Below are positions 25,265-33,629 of a DNA stretch of 64,000 nucleotides, piece by piece; position 1 is the stretch's first letter; each line of letters opens with the position of its first letter. Source of the stretch: Fictibacillus fluitans. Its GTDB lineage: Bacteria; Bacillota; Bacilli; Bacillales; Fictibacillaceae. The stretch lies in the NCBI RefSeq assembly GCF_030418125.1, contig NZ_JAUHTR010000008.1, positions 62,001 to 126,000 of the forward strand, in the 5' to 3' direction. A program made the translations under genes and the position numbers. The notes beneath the pieces were generated by a model. That model was given only the letters and a program-made list of their open reading frames with translations, searched no databases and had not been told where the DNA came from.

Positions 25265-26137
25265 ATGGTAGATTTTGAATGGTATCGCAGCTTTATCAGC
25301 ATTTACAAACATAACTCTGTCTCTGGAGCAGCCAAATCCAGATTTATGACCCAGCCGGCAATGAGCCAGCACCTTGCCGCATTGGAAGCGGAGGTCGGGG
25401 AATCACTGTTTACCCGTACGTCGAGAAAAATGAAACCGACGGAAAAAGGAAAGGAGCTTTATACCCTACTGGCACCGCTCATCGAATCGCTTGAAGAAAC
25501 AACCATTGGTTTCAAGGCATCTTCCACGCCAGCACTGCCAGTGATTCGGATTGGAACGGCACCCGAGATTTTCCGTGGATCCTTCCTGCCCAATATGGAA
25601 GAATTGGAGCTGAAGGTGATCGCTCAGTTTGGAACAGCCGCTGCTGTACTGGAATTTTTAAAAGAAGACAAGTCTGATGTCGTCATCACGTCCCAAAAAT
25701 ATGAAACCGCAGGGATTGAGCACGTAAAAATCCTGGAGGAAAAATTTCTCGTGGTTACCCATCCGAACCTGGAAATACCTGATTTTGAAAACAGGGACGA
25801 ATTTGAAAAATGGCTGTGTCATCAAAAATGGCTCAGTTATGGGCTCGATCTCCCTATCATTCGCCGGTTCTGGAGGGAGCTTTTTAAAAGACGGCCCCAG
25901 CTGCAGCCCGCCCATATTCTTCTCGATCTGCATATGATCCTGCGCAGCATAGAGCAGAATTATGGAATCAGTGTACTTCCAAACTATATGCTGGACCGTC
26001 CATTAGCCGATGGAACAATCAAAGTCCCCTTTCCCGAACATTATGTGACCAACGAAATTTACGTTGCCTATAAAATAAAAAACAAAAGTGATCCCGCTTT
26101 GCAAAGGACCATTCAATTTATCAAAGATCATGTATAA
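25265..26137 (+). CDS. LysR-family transcriptional regulator
   Basis: A 290-residue LTTR. N-terminal winged helix (residues 1-60): YRSFISIYKHNSVSGAAKSR, then QPAMSQHLAALEAEVGESLF; effector domain from about 90 (IRIGTAPEIFRGSF). RBS AAGGATGG before ATG 25265. It is divergent from a DinB gene with a 114-base spacer and convergent with DUF606 transporter genes. LTTRs usually control the divergent neighbour, so the DinB gene is the nearest candidate target. Effector unknown. Confidence 0.9.
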   Translation: MVDFEWYRSFISIYKHNSVSGAAKSRFMTQPAMSQHLAALEAEVGESLFTRTSRKMKPTEKGKELYTLLAPLIESLEETTIGFKASSTPALPVIRIGTAPEIFRGSFLPNMEELELKVIAQFGTAAAVLEFLKEDKSDVVITSQKYETAGIEHVKILEEKFLVVTHPNLEIPDFENRDEFEKWLCHQKWLSYGLDLPIIRRFWRELFKRRPQLQPAHILLDLHMILRSIEQNYGISVLPNYMLDRPLADGTIKVPFPEHYVTNEIYVAYKIKNKSDPALQRTIQFIKDHV

Positions 26138-26141
26138 CAAA

Positions 26142-26188
26142 AAAGGAGCTGGCTGAAGGTCAATTTAACTTTCAGGACAGCTCCTTAT
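26142..26188. terminator. Terminator between LysR and DUF606 genes
   Basis: AAGGAGCTG (26143-26151) pairs with CAGCTCCTT (26178-26186), with secondary pairing CTGAAGG/ACTTTCAG in the long loop; A-rich and T-rich flanks make it usable from both sides. Confidence 0.7.
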
Positions 26189-26191
26189 AAA

Positions 26192-26644
26192 TTATTTTAT
26201 AGATCTTCGCTGGGACCGGAAAATAAAATAAAGGGCAAACAGCATAAACAGCAACCCCAGAGCCCGCCCGGTATCAACGGGAACTTGTTTTCCGCCAAAC
26301 AGTCCATACTGATCAATGATCATACTTCCCAGCAGCTGGCCGGTGACTGCTGTAATGTTGGCGCCGGCCACTCCTATTTTTGGCACGGTAAATACGGTCA
26401 GAAACATAAAGGACACACCAAGAACCGCACAGAACAATTGCCATTTAGGCACCTCGAATACTCGGACAATATTGCCTTGCCCAAAGAACAGGACCACAAC
26501 GGTCATGAATAATGCGCCCGTAAAAAAGGTAAGGAGCGATGTTTCAAATGTTCCCGCCTTCCTCGCGAAGGTACCGTTGATCGAAGACTGCGCACTCAAC
26601 GAAATGCCTCCTGCGAGCGTTAATAAAACCATAAACAAACCCAT
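26192..26644 (-). CDS. DMT-family half transporter (DUF606/YdcZ type), second of a pair
   Basis: A 150-residue, five-helix membrane protein. DUF606 features: short N-terminus, FARKAGTFETSLLTFFTGA near residue 25, IGVAGANITAVTGQLLGSMIIDQYG near 95 and a GLLFMLFALYFIFR terminal helix with basic tail. DUF606 proteins are half-length DMT permeases that probably pair with a second copy. It lies 12 bases after another DUF606 gene, so the two form an operon and presumably a heterodimer. Substrate unknown. Confidence 0.85.
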   Translation of the reverse strand: MGLFMVLLTLAGGISLSAQSSINGTFARKAGTFETSLLTFFTGALFMTVVVLFFGQGNIVRVFEVPKWQLFCAVLGVSFMFLTVFTVPKIGVAGANITAVTGQLLGSMIIDQYGLFGGKQVPVDTGRALGLLFMLFALYFIFRSQRRSIK

Positions 26645-26656
26645 TTCTTTTCCCTC

Positions 26657-27085
26657 CTAAAATATTAAAATTAAGGCAGCTGCCATACAGATAATGGATA
26701 AGATGCGGTCCCTGTCCACAGGGTTCCTTGCGCTTCCAAGCCATCCAAAACCCTCAATTACAATACTTGCGACCATTTGACCGATGATCACAGACACCAT
26801 GGACAAGCCAACCCCGATAAAGGGAACGCTGATGACCAGCATGGTCAAGTAAATGATGCCAAGCGATCCACCGGCAAGATTCCATCTTGGCACCTTGAAT
26901 ATATAAGATAAGTCCCCTTTTCCAAAGAACAGCGTGATTAAGGTTAACAGGACCGTTCCTGTAAGAAAAATAAAGTAGCTGCTTTCAAGTTCTCCAATCG
27001 TTTTCCCAAGCTCACTGGCGATTGCTCCTTCCATACTTAAAGCAAAACCGCCGGCCAGGGCAAACACATAGTAAATGATTTTCAA
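26657..27085 (-). CDS. DMT-family half transporter (DUF606/YdcZ type), first of a pair
   Basis: A 142-residue membrane protein with five helices, homologous to the following gene: GEGAIASELGKTIGELESSYFI-like N-terminal half (seen as ALSMEGAIASELGKT), GVGLSMVSVIIGQMVASIVI near 95 and a short end without basic tail. Tandem placement with 12 bases between stop and start suggests a two-subunit transporter. The upstream 27086-27210 region has no clear operator. Confidence 0.85.
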   Translation of the reverse strand: MKIIYYVFALAGGFALSMEGAIASELGKTIGELESSYFIFLTGTVLLTLITLFFGKGDLSYIFKVPRWNLAGGSLGIIYLTMLVISVPFIGVGLSMVSVIIGQMVASIVIEGFGWLGSARNPVDRDRILSIICMAAALILIF

Positions 27086-27212
27086 GATTAACCCCTCATT
27101 CCTTTAAAACATACTCCCCATCCTAAGCTCATCACGTGCAGAAAACAAATTACAAAATAATAGAACCCCCATAAATAAATTTATAGATAGCCACCAGCTA
27201 AGAAAAAAGTCA

Positions 27213-27241
27213 TTGACAGCGGTCTGAATCGCTGACATAAT
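27213..27241 (+). promoter_or_regulatory. Sigma-A promoter of the SAM-riboswitch leader
   Basis: TTGACA (27213-27218), 17 bases, CATAAT (27236-27241), about 25 bases upstream of the aptamer. Confidence 0.75.
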
Positions 27242-27265
27242 ACATAGTAATTTGATAAGAATACA

Positions 27266-27434
27266 CTCTTATTAAGAGCAGGCGGAGGGAATTAGCCCAA
27301 TGAAGCCCGGCAACCCTTCATGCTGAACAGCCAGCATGAAAACGGTGCTAAATCTGACGGCGTGAGCTGAGAGATGAGAGGTCAACGGATGAATTCGTCG
27401 CCCCCAGTCGCTCTTACCTGAGACTGGGGGCTTT
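27266..27434 (+). ncRNA. SAM-I (S-box) riboswitch with terminator, upstream of metQ
   Basis: Aptamer 27266-27380 is closed by P1 CTCTTAT/ATGAGAG. The conserved core is present: AGAGCAGGCGGAGGGA near 27275, GAAGCCCGGCAACC near 27303 and CGGTGCTAAATCTG near 27341. The expression platform is a terminator, CCCCCAGTC (27401-27409) with GACTGGGGG (27422-27430) followed by CTTTTC. S-box leaders stop transcription when S-adenosylmethionine is plentiful, so metQ is expressed under methionine/SAM shortage. Confidence 0.95.
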
Positions 27435-27498
27435 TCAATGCTGCCGCTCTCCTGTACTGTGTAAAGTTATCAAAAAAGAAATGGGGGTTGGAAATTCA

Positions 27499-28332
27499 AT
27501 GAATATTAAAAAGTGGGGATTATTGCCGCTTGGCGTTTTATTGGCGGGCGTGCTGTCGGCATGCGGATCATCAGGCTCCGGAAGCGGGGACAAGAAACTG
27601 GAGAAACTGACCGTGGGGGCTTCAAACGTGCCTCATGCCGAAATCCTGGAGGAAGCCGTTCCTTTGCTTAAAGATAAAGGAATTGACCTGAAAATTGTTA
27701 AGTTCCAGGATTATGTGCTGCCCAACAAAGCGTTGGCCAATAAAGAAATCGATGCCAACTATTTTCAGCACATTCCTTACCTTGAACAGCAAATGAAGGA
27801 AAATTCCAAGTATAAGTTCGAGGATGCTGGCGCCATCCATATTGAACCCATGGGTGTTTATTCACAAAAATACAAATCACTGAAGGACCTGCCGGACGGC
27901 GCTAAGGTTATCATGAGCAATTCGGTCGCAGAGCACGGAAGAATTCTTTCAATCTTTGAAAAAGAGGGATTGATTAAATTAAAGAAAGGCGTTGGGTACA
28001 GCGCACAATTGAAAGACATTACCGATAATCCGAAACACCTGAAATTTAAAGCGGATATTGAACCGGCTCTTCTTACAAAAGCGTATAAATACAAGGAAGG
28101 CGACGCGGTTGTCATCAACACGAATTATGCCATCGACGCCGGATTAAATCCGAAAAAAGATGCGATCGCACTTGAAGGTTCAAACTCTCCTTTTGCCAAC
28201 ATCATCACCGTACGTGAAGGCGACAAGGATAAGAAAGCCATCAAAACGCTGGTTGAAGTGCTTCATTCCAAAGAGATTAAATCGTTTATCGAGAAAAAAT
28301 ACAAAGGCGCGGTTTTCCCTGTGTCGAAGTAA
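27499..28332 (+). CDS. metQ: Methionine ABC transporter substrate-binding lipoprotein
   Basis: About 277 residues of the NlpA/MetQ family. Signal and lipobox: KKWGLLPLGVLLAGVLSACG, so Cys-22 would be lipidated and the protein anchored outside the membrane. Seen: LTVGASNVPHAEILEEAVPL near 40, YVLPNKALANKEIDANYFQH near 78, and VVINTNYAIDAGLNP near 210. I start at ATG 27499 because the signal begins there; an upstream in-frame ATG at 27481 lacks an RBS. No metN or metI gene is next to it, unusual for this family, so it must use an ABC core encoded elsewhere. SAM riboswitch supports methionine specificity. Confidence 0.93.
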   Translation: MNIKKWGLLPLGVLLAGVLSACGSSGSGSGDKKLEKLTVGASNVPHAEILEEAVPLLKDKGIDLKIVKFQDYVLPNKALANKEIDANYFQHIPYLEQQMKENSKYKFEDAGAIHIEPMGVYSQKYKSLKDLPDGAKVIMSNSVAEHGRILSIFEKEGLIKLKKGVGYSAQLKDITDNPKHLKFKADIEPALLTKAYKYKEGDAVVINTNYAIDAGLNPKKDAIALEGSNSPFANIITVREGDKDKKAIKTLVEVLHSKEIKSFIEKKYKGAVFPVSK

Positions 28333-28334
28333 CC

Positions 28335-28369
28335 AAAAGAACCCGGAGATTTTCTCCGGGTTCTTTTCA
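28335..28369. terminator. Terminator between metQ and glcF
   Basis: AAGAACCCGGAGA (28337-28349) pairs with TCTCCGGGTTCTT (28353-28365), T-rich after on plus strand. Confidence 0.9.
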
Positions 28370-29668
28370 TTTTGGCTGGGGATTTGCTTCTATTAAAAAA
28401 TCCACGAGGTGAAGGGCTCTTACTTTGTTTTCAAGTCCCTCTCTTTGAATACCCAGTTTCATTTGCAAAAGACAGCCGGGATTAGTCGTCACAATTGTGT
28501 CTGCTTTTGTTTCTACCGTCTTTTCCATCTTAAGATCAAGAATCTCCATGGAATCTTCGTAGTTTACAATGTTATAAATACCTGCTGAGCCGCAGCACCG
28601 GTCATAACCAGGCATCTCCCTGTAGGTAATACCCGGTACTTTCCGCAGCAGCTCCAATGGCTCCGCTGCTACTTTTTGAACGTGCAGCATATGGCAGGAA
28701 GATTGATAGGTTACCCTCTCATTCACTGAATGATGAAATTCCAGCCCATCAAGCTCTGTTAGTACAACAGACACATCGCGAGTTTTTTTCGAAAAATGCT
28801 GAGCACGCATCTCCCAATCAGGGTCATCTTTCAGCAATTGATCATACTCAACAAGCATGGCTCCACATCCGCCTGCATTGTTTACGATGTAATCAACCTT
28901 TTCATTCTCAAACGCCTCTATGTTTTGTTTGGCCAACTGGCGTGCCTCTTCAAGCTTGCCGGTATGTGAATGAAGTGCGCCGCAGCATGTCTGCGCTTTT
29001 GGAATCACAACTTCTGCTCCGGCTCTTGAAAGCAGTTCAATTGTGTTTTTATTGGTCTGATGAAATACACTGTCCATCACACAGCCACGGACGAATCCTA
29101 CTCTTAGTTTAGAGCTCCCTTTCGCCTTCACGAGGCCTGGTGAATTTCTACGTTCAAACGGAGATGCCACCTCAGGCAGCACCGCTTCGAACTTGTCAAG
29201 GTGAAGCGGGGCAATAGAGGTCATTCCCGTATTGCGCGCGATTGCCTGCAAACCGGACTTTTGATAAAACCAGGTCGCATTTCCTATTAAATTCATCCAT
29301 CTTCTTGATGTGAACAGTTCGTTAAATATAAAATTTTCCGTCATCCGCTGTTTTTTTGATTTCTCTTCAAGATCCTCCAACACCGATTTGGCTCCTTCAA
29401 GAATCTCGCCATACTGGACATTGGTCGGGCAAACGGTCTGGCATGCACGGCAGCCCAGACATTTTTCAATTGGTTCCCTCATTGTTTCCACACCGATTTT
29501 TCCTTCAGCTGCCATTTTCACCAAATTGATTCTGCCTCTTGGTGAGTGGGTTTCCTTCCCCATCGTCTCATAAGTGGGGCAAGCCGGCAGACAATAGCCG
29601 CACTGAACACAATCAAAGGTCTTTTCATAATGAAGTTGCGTCTTCAACCGATCGATAGCCTCACTCAT
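28367..29668 (-). CDS. glcF: Glycolate oxidase iron-sulfur subunit
   Basis: A 433-residue electron-transfer subunit. Two [4Fe-4S] clusters near the N-terminus: CVQCGYCLPACPTYE at residue 20 and CLGCRACQTVCPTN at 68. Two CCG domains follow (TCCGALHSHTG near 240; RCCGSAGIYN near 365) that bind redox cofactors. It passes electrons from the flavin subunit GlcD toward menaquinone. Its start overlaps the end of glcD by 8 bases, so the two are translationally coupled. No glcE-like gene is present, as is usual in bacilli. Confidence 0.93.
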   Translation of the reverse strand: MSEAIDRLKTQLHYEKTFDCVQCGYCLPACPTYETMGKETHSPRGRINLVKMAAEGKIGVETMREPIEKCLGCRACQTVCPTNVQYGEILEGAKSVLEDLEEKSKKQRMTENFIFNELFTSRRWMNLIGNATWFYQKSGLQAIARNTGMTSIAPLHLDKFEAVLPEVASPFERRNSPGLVKAKGSSKLRVGFVRGCVMDSVFHQTNKNTIELLSRAGAEVVIPKAQTCCGALHSHTGKLEEARQLAKQNIEAFENEKVDYIVNNAGGCGAMLVEYDQLLKDDPDWEMRAQHFSKKTRDVSVVLTELDGLEFHHSVNERVTYQSSCHMLHVQKVAAEPLELLRKVPGITYREMPGYDRCCGSAGIYNIVNYEDSMEILDLKMEKTVETKADTIVTTNPGCLLQMKLGIQREGLENKVRALHLVDFLIEANPQPK

Positions 29669-31076
29669 CCCGCAGCACCAGCTTTTGTCCCGGTTCAGGA
29701 AAAATCTTGCCCGGGTTCATGATTTGATTGGGATCCCATGCATCCTTCATGCGCTTCATCATGTCAAGACCAATGGCACCGACCTCCATTTCCATAAAGG
29801 GAGACTTCATCGTTCCAATTCCATGCTCGCCGGAAAGCGTGCCTCCAAGCTTGATAGCTGCTTTAAAAATCTCCTCCACTGCCTGCTCCACGCGTTCCAT
29901 TTCTTCCAGATTCCTTTTATCACATATGATGTTCGGGTGAAGATTCCCGTCACCGGCATGCCCGAAAACCACAAGATCGACATGAAACCGCTCCCTGATT
30001 TCTTTTAGCCTCTGAAACATTGCGGGAATTTTGCTTCGTGGCACGGTGGCATCCTCCGAGACTTTCGTTGGTTTCTTTCTCACAACCGCCGGTGAAACCA
30101 GCTTTCTCGCCTGCCACAGCTTTGCGGCTTCCTCACTGCTGCCTGCAACGTGGATTGAACGCGCTCCTGCCTCCCTGCAAAGCGAAGCCACCTTTTCAAT
30201 TTCTTCTTCGATCGCTTTTTGATGCCCGTCCAGCTCAATAAGCACGATGGCCTCTGCCGTCACCGGGAGTCCTGAAGGCTTATATTCCTCCACAGCGATG
30301 ATGCATGCCTGGTCCATTAATTCCAATTTGGATGGCAGAATTCCGGAGGTCAGCACCTTGGTGATGGCCTGTCCCGATATCACCAAATCATCGAAAATGA
30401 CCATGGCCGTTCTAGTGGCCTGGGGTCTTGGAGCGAGCTTCAATGTAGCTTCCGTTATCACACACAGCGTGCCCTCGGAACCAACAATAAGTTTCGTCAG
30501 ATCATAGCCGGTTACATTCTTGATCGTTCGTCCGCCAGTTCTCATGATATGGCCTTCCGGTGTCACAATCTCAAGGCCAATGCAATAATCTTTGGTGACA
30601 CCGTATTTCAATCCTCTGGGCCCACCCGAGTTTTCGGCCAGATTCCCGCCAATGGTAGAGACATGTGAACTGCTTGGATCTGGCGGGTACATCAGCCCCC
30701 ACATTGCGGCAGCTTCATCAATCTTTGACGTTAATACACCAGGAGACACGACAGCTACCATATCATCTGGATAAATTTCAAGCGTATCGTTCCATTGGGA
30801 GCAATCCAGCACAATGCCTCCATGCACCGGAAGTGGTCCCCCGCTTAATGAAGTCGCCTGCCCACGGGGATAAACAGGAATTCCTTCACGGTTGGCAAGC
30901 TTCATCACCTGAGCCACTTCCCCGGCTGAGCGTGGCTGAACAACGGCATCCGGCATATACGTGCCAAAGGATGCATCAAACGAATAACTAAGCCGGTCAC
31001 TTTCTTCCAACAGTACTCTCTCTTCTCCAAAAATGGACTGAAGCTCCTTTTCATGAACCGATGTCATTATTTTCAT
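29661..31076 (-). CDS. glcD: Glycolate oxidase FAD-binding subunit
   Basis: A 471-residue FAD-linked oxidase. The PCMH-type FAD domain shows VVQPRSAGEVAQVMKLA near residue 45, YPRGQATSLSGGPLPV near 70 and MYPPDPSSSHVSTIGGNLAE near 130; the C-terminal cap has FGHAGDGNLHPNI near 360 and GGTLSGEHGIGTMK near 410. The start ATG 31076 is chosen because AAAGGTGA lies 8 bases upstream; the open frame continues to 31136 without a site. It oxidises glycolate (or D-lactate) to the 2-oxo acid, feeding electrons to GlcF. Confidence 0.92.
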   Translation of the reverse strand: MKIMTSVHEKELQSIFGEERVLLEESDRLSYSFDASFGTYMPDAVVQPRSAGEVAQVMKLANREGIPVYPRGQATSLSGGPLPVHGGIVLDCSQWNDTLEIYPDDMVAVVSPGVLTSKIDEAAAMWGLMYPPDPSSSHVSTIGGNLAENSGGPRGLKYGVTKDYCIGLEIVTPEGHIMRTGGRTIKNVTGYDLTKLIVGSEGTLCVITEATLKLAPRPQATRTAMVIFDDLVISGQAITKVLTSGILPSKLELMDQACIIAVEEYKPSGLPVTAEAIVLIELDGHQKAIEEEIEKVASLCREAGARSIHVAGSSEEAAKLWQARKLVSPAVVRKKPTKVSEDATVPRSKIPAMFQRLKEIRERFHVDLVVFGHAGDGNLHPNIICDKRNLEEMERVEQAVEEIFKAAIKLGGTLSGEHGIGTMKSPFMEMEVGAIGLDMMKRMKDAWDPNQIMNPGKIFPEPGQKLVLRDE

Positions 31077-31246
31077 GCTATCTTTCACCTTTTCTGCCAT
31101 TAAGCTTAAACTTGACCTATGTTTATACATCTTCACGATTCTATTAAAATAACCTTCTTGTTCCAGTCTTTTTTATTTTTTCCCGTGTGGTATCAACTTC
31201 CGGCGGGAATAACCATATTACATCCCCTGAATTGGAGGCATGAGCC

Positions 31247-32002
31247 ATGGACTTCAAACACATCTTGAATCAAACCGGCCACCGGCCATTCCCGCTTCCC
31301 GCTGGACCGTGGATTGCGACACAGCGATGGAATCATCTGCTGTACGCTCATTGGCCAGTTCCTGTTTCCGTCCTTCGTGAAAAAATACCCTCTTGCCTTG
31401 AGATGGATACATATGACAATCAGGCGTGGATTGGCGTGATCCCTTTTTATCTTAATGAATTCCGTCCAAGATACCTGCCGCCTTTCCCCTTTGCCCATGC
31501 GTTTCCTGAGCTGAACGTGAGAACATACGTGAAATATAAAGGTATTCCCGGCATCTACTTTTTCAGTTTGGATGCCGCCAGTCACCTTGCTGTAAAAGGC
31601 GCCCGTTCCTTTTTCCATTTGCCTTACCGCTTTGCCAAAATGAATATTGAAGTCGCCGACGGCCGCGTTCATTACCTGAGCAGACGGCAGGAAATCGCAA
31701 AGACAAAAGCTGATTTCCTTGCGCATTACAAGCCGGCAGCCCCTCCTTTTCACAGCAATAAAGAGTCCCTTGATTATTGGCTGGCCGAAAGATACCGTTT
31801 CTACACCGTAAACAAAAACAAACTGTATTATGTTGATATCCACCACGAGCCTTGGCCCCTTCAACAGACAGAAGCCGAAATCCGAGTTAACTCGGTTGTA
31901 ACTGCGAGTGCCGGCTTTGAGCTTCCTGATCTTCAGCCTGTTCTTCATTATTCCAAAACCCAAAAGGTTCTGTTTTGGCCGTTGCGCCAGGTCGATCTTT
32001 AA
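31247..32002 (+). CDS. DUF2071 / YqjF-family protein
   Basis: A 251-residue cytoplasmic protein of the acetoacetate-decarboxylase-like DUF2071 family. Seen: QRWNHLLYAHWPVPVSVLRE near residue 28, WIGVIPFYLNEFRPR near 65, and LNVRTYVKYKGIPGIYFFSL near 92, then AERYRFYTVNKNKLYYVDIH near 183, all typical of YqjF. RBS GGAGG 7 bases before ATG. Biochemical role unknown. It is divergent from glcDF and closed by a long perfect hairpin. Confidence 0.88.
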   Translation: MDFKHILNQTGHRPFPLPAGPWIATQRWNHLLYAHWPVPVSVLREKIPSCLEMDTYDNQAWIGVIPFYLNEFRPRYLPPFPFAHAFPELNVRTYVKYKGIPGIYFFSLDAASHLAVKGARSFFHLPYRFAKMNIEVADGRVHYLSRRQEIAKTKADFLAHYKPAAPPFHSNKESLDYWLAERYRFYTVNKNKLYYVDIHHEPWPLQQTEAEIRVNSVVTASAGFELPDLQPVLHYSKTQKVLFWPLRQVDL

Positions 32003-32056
32003 AAAAGGGCTGTTCTGAAAATCACGTACAAACGGATTTTCAGAACAGCCCTTTTA
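32003..32056. terminator. Long bidirectional terminator
   Basis: A 21-bp perfect inverted repeat (32003-32023 with 32035-32055), A-run at one end and T-run at the other, between the convergent DUF2071 and Nudix genes. Confidence 0.92.
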
Positions 32057-32059
32057 TCA

Positions 32060-32494
32060 TTAGTGCACCTGGTTCTCAGGTGGAAGATATGTAACGGTTA
32101 TCCCTTTTTTCATGCGTTCTTTCACACCCCGTGGTACTGGCATAAATGTTTCAGCCATCTCTGCCGGCATCCATACCACTTCTTCAATCTCGTCTGGAAA
32201 CTGAATTCCGATTTTACCGCCTGTTATTTTCCCGTTAAACACAAAGAAAACCACATGATGCCCTCTTGTCTCGAAGAACTGCTCACTGATTCCAAAGATT
32301 TTTTGCACTTCAATGTTCAGTCCTGTTTCTTCCTTCACCTCACGTACCGCTGCTTCCTCCAGTGTTTCGCCAGCCTCCACTGCTCCTCCGGGAAGTGTGT
32401 AATAAGAGGATTCATCGCCGTAGTTTTTAACCATCAATATCTTTTCCCAAGCTTCATCAAAAAGCAGGACATATACGACATCCACTCGTCTCAT
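32060..32494 (-). CDS. Nudix hydrolase
   Basis: A 144-residue Nudix protein. The Nudix box is intact: GGAVEAGETLEEAAVREV followed by KEETGL (residues about 37-60), with the REVKEE metal site. Start ATG 32494 (protein begins MRRVDVVYVLL) has AAGGAG 7 bases upstream; the longer frame to 32512 lacks an RBS. Likely cleaves a nucleoside diphosphate derivative (MutT/ADP-ribose type), not specifiable. Confidence 0.88.
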   Translation of the reverse strand: MRRVDVVYVLLFDEAWEKILMVKNYGDESSYYTLPGGAVEAGETLEEAAVREVKEETGLNIEVQKIFGISEQFFETRGHHVVFFVFNGKITGGKIGIQFPDEIEEVVWMPAEMAETFMPVPRGVKERMKKGITVTYLPPENQVH

Positions 32495-32534
32495 CGCCAA
32501 GCTCCTTCTCAATTGTTAATCCATTTACTATTCT

Positions 32535-32732
32535 TTACTCCGGAAGGATGCCCTTCTTCAAAATAAAAAAACCCACTTTGACAGAGTCACGATCCAGATC
32601 ATGGTGAACCTGTGTCGCAGGAACCTCTGGTCTTGGAATATTTCCAAGAGGAGCAGGATTCTCTTAATATTTAATATCGCCTGTGCCATCCGGTGCACTG
32701 CCCGTTGCCCAAAGGCCTTCAGAGAATTCATC
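32535..32732 (-). pseudogene. C-terminal relic resembling manganese catalase
   Basis: One minus-strand frame reads DEFSEGLWATGSAPDGTGDIKY, in-frame TAA (32666-32664), then ENPAPLGNIPRPEVP and ATQVHHDL. The pattern (...GxWASGxxxDGxGxxxY...NPxPxG...PxxHxTL) recalls the C-terminal tail of Bacillus manganese catalases as I remember it. There is no start codon, a TGA sits just upstream, and the catalytic ferritin-like part is absent. So this would be only the last 60 or so residues of a lost gene. Family assignment is tentative. Confidence 0.4.
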
Positions 32733-32810
32733 TGTTTTTAGTCAGTTTTGAATAATTCCGAAGAATCCAATGAACACTAACGGTAGCTTAGAAAGGAAGG
32801 ATGCAGGGAT

Positions 32811-33020
32811 ATGGACCAAAAGAGCGAAGAAATCGCAGAGAAGAATTATGATCCGTCTGATTACAGCAGCCAGTCTGAAACCGAGCAGGGCCTTGCCATT
32901 ACCCATGAACAGGTTAGTGATGATTATGCAGAAGGAACCATTGATGGTGTAATCGAAAATGTCGAAGGCAAAGATGTCCCGCTACAGCGAAAGGGCCATA
33001 ACATCTACAAAAATAAATAA
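32811..33020 (+). CDS. DUF4025/YozQ-family small protein
   Basis: A 69-residue hydrophilic protein: KNYDPSDYSSQSETEQGLAI, THEQVSDDYAEGTIDGVIEN, then DVPLQRKGHN. This matches the B. subtilis YozQ pattern (YDPSDY...THEQVSDTYMEGTI). Start ATG 32811 with AGGAAGG upstream. Such proteins are found in spore-formers and are of unknown role. Monocistronic with a strong terminator. Confidence 0.82.
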   Translation: MDQKSEEIAEKNYDPSDYSSQSETEQGLAITHEQVSDDYAEGTIDGVIENVEGKDVPLQRKGHNIYKNK

Positions 33021-33025
33021 GAACA

Positions 33026-33066
33026 AAAAAGCCTGCAGCTATCAATTAATAGCTGCAGGCTTTTCC
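33026..33066. terminator. Terminator between YozQ-like and lipoprotein genes
   Basis: AAAAGCCTGCAGCTAT (33027-33042) pairs with ATAGCTGCAGGCTTTT (33049-33064); bidirectional. Confidence 0.92.
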
Positions 33067-33069
33067 TTT

Positions 33070-33513
33070 TTAATTCCCTAAACTCTTAATATCCTCGTAT
33101 ATTTTATTGATATCGCTCACCTGTTTCATTAGGGGATGGTCTTCGATAAATGAAGTATCCAGCTTCCCTTCCCTGATGTTTTTCAGGTACAGATCAATCC
33201 CGCCTTCCAGCGATTTTGCTTTAGACTCCATCTGGCCATGAAGTTCCTGCAGGCTCTCTGGAGGCGTCAGGCCGGTAAATTCCTTGACGTCCGATTTCAT
33301 CTGTTTCAACTGAGTTTCCAATTCTTTTCGTTTGGTTTCATCATTTACGGCATCCCGGACAAGACCGGTGGTATCACTGCTGAAGCTGGAGACTTCCCCT
33401 GCAAATTCTTTGGCTTCTTTTACATAGTTGACGGTATTGGCTGTATCCGTAACGGCTGAACATCCAGTAAGGGCAAGTAATCCTAGAATCAGGCCGATCT
33501 TTTTTATATGCAT
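33070..33513 (-). CDS. DUF6376-type small lipoprotein
   Basis: A 147-residue exported lipoprotein: MHIKKIGLILGLLALTGCSA gives a signal with lipobox LTGC (Cys-18). The mature part is a charged alpha-helical protein (KEAKEFAGEVSSFSSDTTGL; ETQLKQMKSDVKEFTGLTPP), matching a bacillary lipoprotein family (DUF6376) of unknown function. RBS AGGAGG before ATG 33513. Single gene. Confidence 0.82.
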   Translation of the reverse strand: MHIKKIGLILGLLALTGCSAVTDTANTVNYVKEAKEFAGEVSSFSSDTTGLVRDAVNDETKRKELETQLKQMKSDVKEFTGLTPPESLQELHGQMESKAKSLEGGIDLYLKNIREGKLDTSFIEDHPLMKQVSDINKIYEDIKSLGN

Positions 33514-33597
33514 ACTTTTCCTCCTTGGCTCGTTTCATCCTGATAGTATCCTTACGTAACAGCTCAGGTTTAGGTTTCACTTTATGAGAAATAGCCA

Positions 33598-33629
33598 CAA
33601 AAAAAGAAACTTCATTTAAAGTTTCTTTT
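33598..33629 (-). terminator. Terminator overlapping end of HAD gene
   Basis: AAAAGAAACTT (33602-33612) pairs with AAGTTTCTTTT (33619-33629); on the minus strand followed by TTTTTTGTGG. The 5' arm includes the HAD stop codon. Confidence 0.75.

Noticed and set aside
31193-31963. Minus-strand 256-codon open frame opposite DUF2071
   Set aside because: Fully antisense to a well-supported YqjF-like gene; no recognisable domain.
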